Below, one piece after another: positions 26,078 through 32,931 of a stretch of 32,931 nt of DNA. Numbering within the stretch: position 1 is the stretch's first letter; the number at the start of each line of letters is the position of its first letter. Position numbers and translations under genes: made by a program. The notes below the pieces were generated by a model. It saw only the letters and a program-made list of their open reading frames with translations, did no database searches and was not told the DNA's origin. The stretch comes from Bacillus hominis (GTDB taxonomy: Bacteria; Bacillota; Bacilli; Bacillales; Bacillaceae_G), in NCBI RefSeq assembly GCF_018332515.1, contig NZ_BOQD01000014.1:1-32931 (forward strand), read 5' to 3'.

Positions 26078-26218
26078 ATAAAGTGACACTTTAATCAGAG
26101 GGGGTTTTGTCCATCACACTCTGATTATTAGCCCTCACCAATCGGGCTGCCCCCTAACTTCCTCGCATGTGCCAAATTTTGAAGTGGGGGTCTTACTGCC
26201 CGCAAATAGCATGATAAA
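26078..26218. repeat. bcr1-type repeat, copy B, upstream of opuFA
   Basis: The repeat is flanked by ATAAA at 26078-26082 and 26214-26218 and matches copy A (4564-4726) through the same ordered conserved blocks. It lacks an insert of about 20 bases found in copy A. Stem pairs are preserved with changed bases: AATCAGAG with CTCTGATT here versus AATCAGTT with AATTGATT in copy A; CCCCC with GGGGG here versus CTCCC with GGGAG. It is intergenic, next to the terminator at 26222-26241. Confidence 0.78.
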
Positions 26219-26221
26219 AAA

Positions 26222-26241
26222 AGAGCTCAAATTTGAGCTCT
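26222..26241 (-). terminator. Terminator of the DUF218 gene
   Basis: AGAGCTCAAATTTGAGCTCT is a perfect palindrome followed on the minus strand by seven T. It overlaps the stop codon of the DUF218 gene. Confidence 0.85.
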
Positions 26242-26797
26242 AACGGTCGAACAATATTGTTTTCATAATAGCAGCATATTCACGCACATACGCTTTTTTC
26301 TTAGAACGACTCGGTGTTTCAGCAGCCAAAGCTTCCATCTTTATCCCTAAACGCTTTGCAATTATTTTCGTTCGATATAAATGATACGTATTACTTACAA
26401 CTACCGCATGCTTTACATCATATAAATCCATACTAAACTTTAAATTTTCATACGTATTTGTAGAGCGGTCTTCAATTAAAATACGACTCTCATCTATACC
26501 GTGTACCATTAAATAGTTTCTCATACTATGAGCTTCCGGTATATCTTCATCTTCCCCTTGACCACCTGAAACAATTACTTTCACCTCAGGGTGAGCGTGT
26601 AAATATTCCAACGCTACATCCAAACGATTTTGAAGAGATAAAGACGGTCTATCTCCAAATAACTTTGCACCTAATATAAGAACGTATGGAGAGTGATTAC
26701 TCAATTTTTCACGAGCAACTTTATTCATTCGAAACGTCATATAAATGATGTATAGTAGAGGTAGAAATAAGATTATAAGCAATATCCATTTGTTCAT
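26240..26797 (-). CDS. DUF218 (SanA/YdcF-like) membrane-anchored protein
   Basis: The protein has 185 residues: one N-terminal membrane segment (about 3-20, ILLIILFLPLLYIIYM) and a soluble DUF218 domain with the typical segments VLILGAKLF, VIVSGGQGEDEDIPEAHSM, ILIEDRSTNTYENL and VVVSNTYHLYR. Members of this family include SanA and YdcF; the biochemical role is unclear, with links to cell-wall processes. The ATG has AAGGGAGTG upstream. It follows the MFS gene closely (about 60 bases) and could be in its transcript. Confidence 0.85.
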   Translation of the reverse strand: MNKWILLIILFLPLLYIIYMTFRMNKVAREKLSNHSPYVLILGAKLFGDRPSLSLQNRLDVALEYLHAHPEVKVIVSGGQGEDEDIPEAHSMRNYLMVHGIDESRILIEDRSTNTYENLKFSMDLYDVKHAVVVSNTYHLYRTKIIAKRLGIKMEALAAETPSRSKKKAYVREYAAIMKTILFDR

Positions 26798-26860
26798 AAA
26801 TAAGTTAACACTCCCTTTCTTTTTATTATATAGAAAAAGAAAAGGAGGCAGAAGTATTTT

Positions 26861-28090
26861 TTAAACAATTGATTTATTAGAAACATTGGCTTCCATTTTA
26901 CGTTTTGAAATTACATAATAAAAAGCAATCCCTAATGATAGGATCAATATAAAGCTTAGTACGTAAAACGGGATCATTACCCCGGCTTTAGATACGCCTG
27001 CCGTAAACAACATTAATAATACAATTCGAATTCCTGTACCAATTAGTCGAAATAAGCTGTCCACACGTCCCATTAATTCATTTGGGATTTCTTCCATCAT
27101 CAGTACATTTCTCGCCACTCTCGTTCCAGCATTTCCAATCGCATGAAAAATCGCAAGTCCATATAATAACATAATGGAAGGCTCAATAATCATTGCGGTA
27201 ATTGAAATTACATAAATACACATCGTCATAACGATTGAAGCTTCTATTTTGACATATTTCATCATGATTGGAATACTTATTCCCGCAATAACAGCCCCTA
27301 CACCATACATCATACCTTCTATCGCGTATACAGAGGCACTAGCTTTGAGTATATCTGAAATATAAACTGGGATTAAATAATTTGCCATCATAACACCGAT
27401 AAACGGCATATAAGTGGCAAGTAAAAACCAAAAGAACTTAGGACGTTTTTTCATAAAATGAATACCTTCGAACAATTGCTTCTTAAATGTTACTTTCCGT
27501 TTTACTTCTTTTTTCTTTACATACGGTATACATAAGAAAAGAAAAAATGCTCCTGCAAAAGTTAACATATCTACTAACAAGATCCATTTCAAAGAAATGA
27601 TCTCAATTAAAAAGCTAGCAGCTGCCCCTGAAATAACTTGCGTTAATTGTCCTTGTATTTCCATCGTGCCGCTTAAACTTTTATAATGCTCAGATTGAAA
27701 TATTTCTTGGTTGAATGCAAAAATTGTAGGATAGAATAATAAATAATAGAAAGAACCCGCTATATAAATAATAATGTAATGAATAGAATTATATGATTGC
27801 CCAGCAAATCCCCAAATAGCCATCATTCCTATAATCGCTATACCGATACCTTCGTTACATAACAATAAATATTTTCTTGAAAAACGATCTATACTTTGCC
27901 CAATAAATGGCGTTAATAAAAACATTATGAGAGTTGCAACGATAGAAACATAACCAAATGTCGTCTCTCCTCCACTTTCCCTAATCAATAGCCATGGAAT
28001 CGTAATCATAACAATCCCAGAACCAATAGCAGATAAACTATTGGCTCCTAGAATGTAATACAAACGAGAATCATGATAAAGAGAGGACAT
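26861..28090 (-). CDS. MFS transporter (MefA-like exporter)
   Basis: A 409-residue protein of about 12 membrane segments in the major facilitator superfamily, with the TM2-3 loop motif GQSIDRFSRKYLL. The resemblance is to macrolide-efflux (MefA/MefE) and similar exporters; the substrate is unknown. I chose ATG 28088-28090 because AGGAG lies 9 bases upstream; a TTG at 28097-28099 is too close to that site. The gene begins one base after the stop of the FMN reductase gene, so the two form an operon. Confidence 0.85.
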   Translation of the reverse strand: MSSLYHDSRLYYILGANSLSAIGSGIVMITIPWLLIRESGGETTFGYVSIVATLIMFLLTPFIGQSIDRFSRKYLLLCNEGIGIAIIGMMAIWGFAGQSYNSIHYIIIYIAGSFYYLLFYPTIFAFNQEIFQSEHYKSLSGTMEIQGQLTQVISGAAASFLIEIISLKWILLVDMLTFAGAFFLFLCIPYVKKKEVKRKVTFKKQLFEGIHFMKKRPKFFWFLLATYMPFIGVMMANYLIPVYISDILKASASVYAIEGMMYGVGAVIAGISIPIMMKYVKIEASIVMTMCIYVISITAMIIEPSIMLLYGLAIFHAIGNAGTRVARNVLMMEEIPNELMGRVDSLFRLIGTGIRIVLLMLFTAGVSKAGVMIPFYVLSFILILSLGIAFYYVISKRKMEANVSNKSIV

Positions 28091-28091
28091 A

Positions 28092-28628
28092 TCACTCAAC
28101 TCCTAATTGTTTTTTCACCTCTTTATGTACGCTCATATATGCTTTTAATTCTTTAACTAAATCATGAATTAATGGTTTTGCATCTTCTCCTAGTTCACCG
28201 TCTTGCACATGTAATCCATCAAGCACGACTTGTTTTGGGATTGCATTTGCGTAAACGCCTCTAGCGACAATGCGCATACTATTTAATGCATTTATTCCTC
28301 CTTTACCGCCTCCAGCAACTGCTAGCAATGCGACAGGTTTATGGATGAATTCACTGCTACTTAAGTAATCTAACGAATTTTTCAGCGCTCCGCTCATCGC
28401 ATTATGATATTCTGGTGTACATAGTACTACACCGTCTGCAGCTTTCACTAAAGCTTTTAATTTTTTTACTGCCTCTAATTCACGTTGTGATTCTTCTCCA
28501 TTATATAAAGGCAATTCCGCTACTGCTAAATCGTATAACTCCCCTTCAAATTGCTCTGCAATATATTTTGCCACAACGCGAGTTCTTCCAAATTTTCTTG
28601 GTGTACCATTAATTACGACTAGCTTCAT
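28092..28628 (-). CDS. NADPH-dependent FMN reductase (azoreductase-like)
   Basis: A flavodoxin-like reductase of 178 residues. The FMN phosphate loop is NGTPRKFGRTR and the second flavin segment is TPEYHNAMSGALKNSLDYL; GGGKGG lies near the third. It resembles B. subtilis azobenzene reductase (YhdA/AzoR). I chose ATG 28626-28628 with GGGGAG 8 bases upstream; an ATG at 28634 is only 2 bases from it. It is the first gene of a two-gene operon with the MFS transporter, a common pairing for redox or xenobiotic response (inference). Confidence 0.88.
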   Translation of the reverse strand: MKLVVINGTPRKFGRTRVVAKYIAEQFEGELYDLAVAELPLYNGEESQRELEAVKKLKALVKAADGVVLCTPEYHNAMSGALKNSLDYLSSSEFIHKPVALLAVAGGGKGGINALNSMRIVARGVYANAIPKQVVLDGLHVQDGELGEDAKPLIHDLVKELKAYMSVHKEVKKQLGVE

Positions 28629-28743
28629 AACCATTTCTCCCCTTTGTTTTAAAATTCTATCTTTATATTATCAGAAATTTCTATACAAAATACAGTAAAA
28701 AGAGGTAAAAGCTTTCATAAAATAGTATGAGAAATAAAAAAAG

Positions 28744-28765
28744 AACTCATACTTTCGTATGAGTT
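28744..28765 (-). terminator. Terminator of the gluconate operon
   Basis: AACTCATAC and GTATGAGTT enclose TTTC, followed on the minus strand by seven T, just after the gnd stop. Confidence 0.88.
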
Positions 28766-28773
28766 TCACAAAA

Positions 28774-29670
28774 CTAATTTTTCACAACCTCATGTCCACC
28801 GAATTGATTACGAAGAGCTGAGACAACTTTCCCATGGAATGTATCATCTTCTTGAGAACGGTAGCGCATAAATAATGACATTGCGATAACTGGTGCCGCT
28901 GCTTGTAGTTCAAGCGCAGTTTCAACAGTCCATTTCCCTTCTCCTGAAGAGTTCATTACCCCTTTAATACCATCAAGTTTCGGATCATCTGCAAATGCCT
29001 TTTCAGTTAAGTCCATTAACCAACCACGGATAACCGATCCATTTGCCCATACTTTTGCAACATCTTCATAATTGAAATCAAAATCACTTTTATCTAACAC
29101 TTCAAATCCTTCAGCGATTGCTTGCATCATTCCATATTCAATACCATTATGAACCATTTTTAAGAAATGACCACTTCCAACGCGGCCTGCATAAGAATAA
29201 CCGTTTTCTACTGCTAAGTCTTTAAATAACGGTTCTAATTGATCATAGATTTCTTTTTCTCCACCAACCATTAAGCACGCACCGTATCTAGCTCCTTCTA
29301 CACCGCCTGATGTACCGATATCTACGTAATGTAAGCCAAAGCTTTTCGCTTCTTCAGCACGACGTAACGTATCTTTATAGAATGAATTTCCACCTTCAAT
29401 AACGATATCGCCTTCCTCTAATAATGGATATGCATCTTTTAGTACTGACTCAACAACTTCTCCTGCAGGTACCATTACCCAAATTGTACGAGGTGCTTCT
29501 AGTTCAGCGATCATTTCTTTTAATGTATGACGTGCAGTAATCCCTAGTTTTCCTGCCTTTTCAACAAGCTCTTTATTTACATCGTATACAACTACTTCAT
29601 GCTTGTCTTCATGTAAGTGTTCAGCTAATGGGAATCCCATTTTTCCTAATCCAATTAAACCTAGTTTCAT
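28774..29670 (-). CDS. gnd: 6-phosphogluconate dehydrogenase, decarboxylating, short (GntZ) type
   Basis: The protein has 298 residues from ATG 29668-29670 (GGGAG upstream); a TTG at 29679 is too close to that site. The Rossmann motif GLIGLGKMG is at the N-terminus; IEGGNSFYKD, DIGTSGGVEGARYG and the catalytic-lysine segment KMVHNGIEYGMM follow. This is the short (about 300 residues) class, generally NAD-preferring, as opposed to the 468-residue Gnd. It is the third gene of gntK-gntP-gnd and turns 6-phosphogluconate into ribulose 5-phosphate and CO2. Confidence 0.9.
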   Translation of the reverse strand: MKLGLIGLGKMGFPLAEHLHEDKHEVVVYDVNKELVEKAGKLGITARHTLKEMIAELEAPRTIWVMVPAGEVVESVLKDAYPLLEEGDIVIEGGNSFYKDTLRRAEEAKSFGLHYVDIGTSGGVEGARYGACLMVGGEKEIYDQLEPLFKDLAVENGYSYAGRVGSGHFLKMVHNGIEYGMMQAIAEGFEVLDKSDFDFNYEDVAKVWANGSVIRGWLMDLTEKAFADDPKLDGIKGVMNSSGEGKWTVETALELQAAAPVIAMSLFMRYRSQEDDTFHGKVVSALRNQFGGHEVVKN

Positions 29671-29688
29671 ATTAATCAATCTCCCATT

Positions 29689-31038
29689 CTATACAAATAT
29701 ATTTAATAACGAAATTAGTCCAAGTGCTACAACAGATAGTATTGTCTCCATTGCAGTCCATGTTAATAATGTTTCTTTCACAGTCATTCCAAAATACTCT
29801 TTAATCATCCAAAATCCTGAATCATTCACGTGGGATAAAATTAATGACCCTGCGCCTGTTGCAAGTGCCAGTAACTCTACATTTACTCCTGGTGTACTTG
29901 CCGCAATCGGTGCTACTATTCCTGCTGCTGTCATCATGGAAACAGTAGCAGATCCAGTCGCGATGCGAATAAGTGCAGCAATTCCCCACCCTAATAATAT
30001 TGGTGAAATATGTGATTCTTTCGCCATCTCCGCAATTGTAGTTCCGATCCCAGAATCTAATAACACTTTATTAAAGGCACCACCTGCACCGATAACTAAC
30101 AGTATGTTTGCAATTGGGCCTAAACAATCATTTGTGACTTGTAAGACTTTGTCTTTAGAAAAACCTTTTGCATAGCCAAGACTAAAGAAAGAATATATCG
30201 TTGCAATTAATAATGCGACTATTGGATCTCCAATAAAGTGTAATACTTGTGCAAGTTGGCTTGTTTTATTTAATGCTACTTCCGCTATCGATGCACCTAG
30301 CATAAGAAATACTGGAAGTAAAATAGTAAACAATGTATTTCCGAAGCTAGGAAGTTCCTTCTTCTTATCTCTTTCAATAAATTGCTCCGCTATATCTAAT
30401 GGTACTTCTTTATGTATACGAGCACCGATCCATTTCCCGTAAAGCGGACCTGCAATTATTGCAGTTGGAAGTCCGACAATTAATGCATATAAAATTGTCT
30501 TCCCTACATCTGCTTTAAATATACCTACCGCTGCCATAGCTGCTGGATGCGGTGGAACAAGTCCGTGTACAACCGAAAGACCTGCTACTAGCGGAATACC
30601 GATTGTAATAAGTGATACCCCTGTTTCTAACGCAATTGTAAATACTAACGGAATTAATAGTACAAATCCAACTTGGAAAAATACCGGAATCCCTACTATA
30701 AATGCAACGAACATCATTGCCCAGTGAACACGCTTTTTCCCAAAACGTCCAATTAATGTGTTAGCAATTCGTTCAGCACCGCCAGACTCAGCCATCATTT
30801 TTCCAAGCATTGTCCCTAAAGCTAAAACAATCGCCAAAAATCCTAACGTATTACCAAGACCTAATTTAATAGAATCGATAATCCCTGGATGTTGTGGTGA
30901 AGTTCCAATTAAGGGCATCCCCATTGCTAGCCCTACACCGATTGCTGTTAAAATTAACGCGACAAATGGATGCCATTTTACTACCGTAATTAGTAAAAGT
31001 AATATGACAACAGCCGCTAGTACGATTCCAACTACCAT
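29689..31038 (-). CDS. gntP: Gluconate permease
   Basis: A 449-residue membrane protein of 12-14 segments in the GntP family, which imports gluconate with protons. Motifs of the family are visible: FFQVGFVLLIPLVFTIA, GLVPPHPAAMAAVGIF and the C-terminal GAGSLILSHVNDSGFWMIKEYF. I chose ATG 31036-31038; AGGGGG is 11 bases upstream, and TTG 31047, 1-2 bases after it, is less likely. It lies between gntK and gnd. Confidence 0.92.
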   Translation of the reverse strand: MVVGIVLAAVVILLLLITVVKWHPFVALILTAIGVGLAMGMPLIGTSPQHPGIIDSIKLGLGNTLGFLAIVLALGTMLGKMMAESGGAERIANTLIGRFGKKRVHWAMMFVAFIVGIPVFFQVGFVLLIPLVFTIALETGVSLITIGIPLVAGLSVVHGLVPPHPAAMAAVGIFKADVGKTILYALIVGLPTAIIAGPLYGKWIGARIHKEVPLDIAEQFIERDKKKELPSFGNTLFTILLPVFLMLGASIAEVALNKTSQLAQVLHFIGDPIVALLIATIYSFFSLGYAKGFSKDKVLQVTNDCLGPIANILLVIGAGGAFNKVLLDSGIGTTIAEMAKESHISPILLGWGIAALIRIATGSATVSMMTAAGIVAPIAASTPGVNVELLALATGAGSLILSHVNDSGFWMIKEYFGMTVKETLLTWTAMETILSVVALGLISLLNIFV

Positions 31039-31052
31039 TTCTCCCAATCCCC

Positions 31053-32591
31053 CTATTGTTTACGTTGGAAAGCAGCTATACAATCAAACTCTTCTTTCAA
31101 ACGATTGTAAAGTCGTTCATACATATAAAACATTTCTAAATAAATAGCCGTATTTTCTTTATTCGGTACGTGGTGATGGACAATATCAATCCAACCCTTC
31201 ACCTCTTCAAGAGAATCAATTTTCCCAATTGCATACAAAGCAAGTGCCGCTGCCCCAAGCGCAGATGCTTCATGACTTTCTGGAACAAGCAATTCTTTCC
31301 CCATCATGTCAGATAACATTTGTCTCCAAAATGCAGATTTTGCGAAGCCTCCTGAAACACGTATTTCAGTAAGTGGACCCGTACAATCACGAATGGCAAG
31401 TGCAACTGAATACACACTCATACAAACTCCTTCCATGACAGCACGTATGAAATGTTCACGTTTATGCTGAAGGTTAATTCCAAAAAATGTACCACGAGCA
31501 TTTGCATTCCAGTAGGGTGCACGTTCTCCAGATAGAAACGGTAAAAATAGCAATCCCTCTGCTCCAGCTGGTACACTTTCTGCATACTTAATTAATAAAT
31601 CATAAGGATCAATCCCAAGCTTCCTTGCAACTTCTTGCTCTGGACTACCGAATTCATCACGTAGCCATCTTAATAAAATCCCGCCATTATTCGTCGGTCC
31701 ACCGATTACCCAGTGCTCATCTGTTAATGCGTAACAAAAAGTTCTTCCTTTTTCATCTGTATTAACACTTGATGAAATTGTTCGAACTGCTCCACTTGTT
31801 CCAATCGTAATTGCAGCTGAACCAGGTGTTATAGCACCGACACCTACATTTGCAAGAACACCATCACTTGCACCAATAACAACTGGAGTATCCTCACTAA
31901 TCCCCATCTTTTGTGCTAATTCCGGCTTCATTCCCGATAAAATATATGTAGTTGGTACAGGTACTGATAATTGTTCTGGTGACATATTTAACATAGTTAA
32001 AACATCTTCATCCCAGTTTAATGTTTCTAAATTAAATAACCCAGTAGCAGATGCGATAGAATAATCAACTACATAGCGTGAGAACAATTGATAAATGACA
32101 TATTCCTTAATAGAAATAAATTTATGAGCAGTTCTGAATAAATCCGATTCTTCTTCTTTCATCCACAGTAATTTAGAAAGTGGTGACATCGGATGAATAG
32201 GTGTACCAGTTCTTCTATAAATGTCATGACCATTCATTTGTTGTAAGAGTTTTTCTGATTGTTTTGTGCTTCGATTATCTGCCCAAATGATAGAGCGCGT
32301 TAACGGCGCACCGTTTTCATCTACTGCAATTAAGGCATGCATTGCTGTACTAATTCCGATAGAAGAAATATCTTCCGGTAACACATTACCCTTCTCGATG
32401 GCAACGCTTACAGTTTTGTATACAGCAGCACATATTACATCAGGATCTTGCTCCGCCCATCCGACGTTCGGTTGAATGATTGGATAATCAATTGCATGTG
32501 AAGCAACGACTTTTCCCTTTTCAGTGAATACAACCGTCTTCGTACTAGTGGTACCGATATCAATCCCGATTACTCTCCCCCTTGTTTCCAT
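31053..32591 (-). CDS. gntK: Gluconate kinase (FGGY family)
   Basis: A 512-residue FGGY carbohydrate kinase that makes 6-phosphogluconate from gluconate and ATP. The N-terminal phosphate loop GIDIGTTSTKTVVF, the ADNRS and TPIHPMSPLSKLLWM substrate segments and the C-terminal RVSGGFAKSAFWRQML signature are present. The length fits GntK. ATG 32589-32591 has AAGGGAAG 8 bases upstream. It is the first gene of the operon; promoter and cre lie just upstream. No gntR lies between it and the window end. Confidence 0.93.
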   Translation of the reverse strand: METRGRVIGIDIGTTSTKTVVFTEKGKVVASHAIDYPIIQPNVGWAEQDPDVICAAVYKTVSVAIEKGNVLPEDISSIGISTAMHALIAVDENGAPLTRSIIWADNRSTKQSEKLLQQMNGHDIYRRTGTPIHPMSPLSKLLWMKEEESDLFRTAHKFISIKEYVIYQLFSRYVVDYSIASATGLFNLETLNWDEDVLTMLNMSPEQLSVPVPTTYILSGMKPELAQKMGISEDTPVVIGASDGVLANVGVGAITPGSAAITIGTSGAVRTISSSVNTDEKGRTFCYALTDEHWVIGGPTNNGGILLRWLRDEFGSPEQEVARKLGIDPYDLLIKYAESVPAGAEGLLFLPFLSGERAPYWNANARGTFFGINLQHKREHFIRAVMEGVCMSVYSVALAIRDCTGPLTEIRVSGGFAKSAFWRQMLSDMMGKELLVPESHEASALGAAALALYAIGKIDSLEEVKGWIDIVHHHVPNKENTAIYLEMFYMYERLYNRLKEEFDCIAAFQRKQ

Positions 32592-32628
32592 GCGAATCTT
32601 CCCTTCGTTTCTAGCAAAATGTAATCTA

Positions 32629-32642
32629 GTAAACCGTTTACA
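32629..32642 (-). promoter_or_regulatory. Catabolite response element (cre) of the gnt operon
   Basis: On the minus strand TGTAAACGGTTTAC fits the CcpA consensus TGWAANCGNTNWCA, and the core is nearly palindromic. It overlaps the expected transcription start, where CcpA would block initiation in the presence of glucose. A GntR site of this shape is an alternative. Confidence 0.7.
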
Positions 32643-32648
32643 TGAATT

Positions 32649-32677
32649 AGTATATAAAATATTTTTTCATAAATCAA
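32649..32677 (-). promoter_or_regulatory. SigmaA promoter of the gnt operon
   Basis: On the minus strand TTGATT (32672-32677) and TATACT (32649-32654) are separated by 17 bases, a near-consensus promoter. The start would be about 7 bases downstream, at or next to the cre site. Confidence 0.7.
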
Positions 32678-32892
32678 GTTATGAAAAGAAAATTTTTTTC
32701 AAACAAAAATATCCCCCCTATTTTATTTCACTTATCCATACACATAGAGCGACTAAATCTTTTGTTTAGTATTTGCTGGTTCGTTGTACGAAACCAACAT
32801 CTCTCGTAAGATATTTGGAAATAAAAAGCTTTGAATTTCTCAAGCAAATAATTGTAATTCATTAGATACAGAAATAGACATACAAAAACGCC
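32678..32892. other. Intergenic region upstream of the gnt promoter
   Basis: Together with the promoter, cre and 5' leader, this belongs to the 340 gene-free bases 32592-32931. I see small inverted repeats (ACTAAA with TTTAGT; TGGTTCGT with ACGAAACCA with one bulge, near 32750-32795) but no gene. The latter might be an operator; no protein can be assigned. Confidence 0.4.
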
Positions 32893-32931
32893 ATCCTTTC
32901 CTGTGATTTTACAGAAAGAATAGCGTATTTT
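32884..32931 (-). terminator. Possible terminator of a gene beyond the window
   Basis: An imperfect stem pairs AACGC with GCGT and CTTTC with GAAAG around an 8-base loop, followed on the minus strand by TTTTTG. It probably ends a minus-strand gene lying past base 32931. Confidence 0.5.

Noticed and set aside
29603-30175. 190-residue plus-strand frame opposite gnd and gntP
   Set aside because: Spans the ends of two well-supported minus-strand genes in antisense; no domain and no ribosome binding site.
1-32931. CRISPR array, tRNA/rRNA genes, insertion sequences or prophage genes
   Set aside because: No regularly spaced repeats, no tRNA-like cloverleaf with CCA end, no transposase or phage structural frames were seen.

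Overview
The window looks like chromosomal DNA from a Bacillus cereus group organism (B. cereus / B. thuringiensis / B. anthracis clade). The evidence is the low G+C content, the typical AGGAGG ribosome binding sites with several TTG starts, a RacA of the B. cereus type, a KamR-controlled kam (lysine 2,3-aminomutase) locus, an orphan kinase that looks like the B. anthracis BA2291 sporulation kinase, and two bcr1-type repeats bounded by TTTAT/ATAAA. Most genes are on the minus strand. No rRNA, tRNA, IS transposase, prophage or CRISPR array was seen. Identifications come from reading the sequence and from memory of families; no database search was run.

Layout. 1-9.5 kb is the kam/yod locus, all minus: partial yodN, yozE, yokU, kamA (lysine 2,3-aminomutase) behind a clear sigma-54 promoter, kamR (sigma-54 activator), then yodP (beta-lysine acetyltransferase), yodQ (deacylase), yodR/yodS (CoA-transferase subunits) and yodT (aminotransferase). 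In transcription order this is yodT-S-R-Q-P, kamR, kamA-yokU-yozE, yodN. Together they look like a pathway that makes and processes beta-lysine. A bcr1 repeat sits in the 3' end of yodP and supplies its last 21 codons; removing one repeat unit restores an uninterrupted shorter end.

9.5-17.5 kb holds a decayed YjcZ-like spore peptide gene, a DUF4397 protein, the BA2291-like kinase, yueI, an aldehyde dehydrogenase, a CorC/HlyC-type membrane protein with a hairpin/uORF leader, racA (chromosome anchoring in sporulation) and a FeeM/GNAT-like acyltransferase.

17.8-21.5 kb is a compact two-gene unit: an McrB-like AAA+ ATPase overlapping a DUF2357/PD-(D/E)XK nuclease-like protein. It is the best candidate in the window for a little-described (probably defence) system. 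A small unknown gene and an ArcD-type antiporter with an overlapping six-codon leader ORF follow.

23.5-28.6 kb holds an OpuF-like compatible-solute ABC transporter whose permease and binding protein are fused, a second bcr1 repeat just upstream of it, a DUF218 protein, an MFS exporter and an FMN reductase. 28.7-32.9 kb is the gluconate operon gntK-gntP-gnd with a strong SigmaA-type promoter and a cre site (CcpA) at its expected start point.
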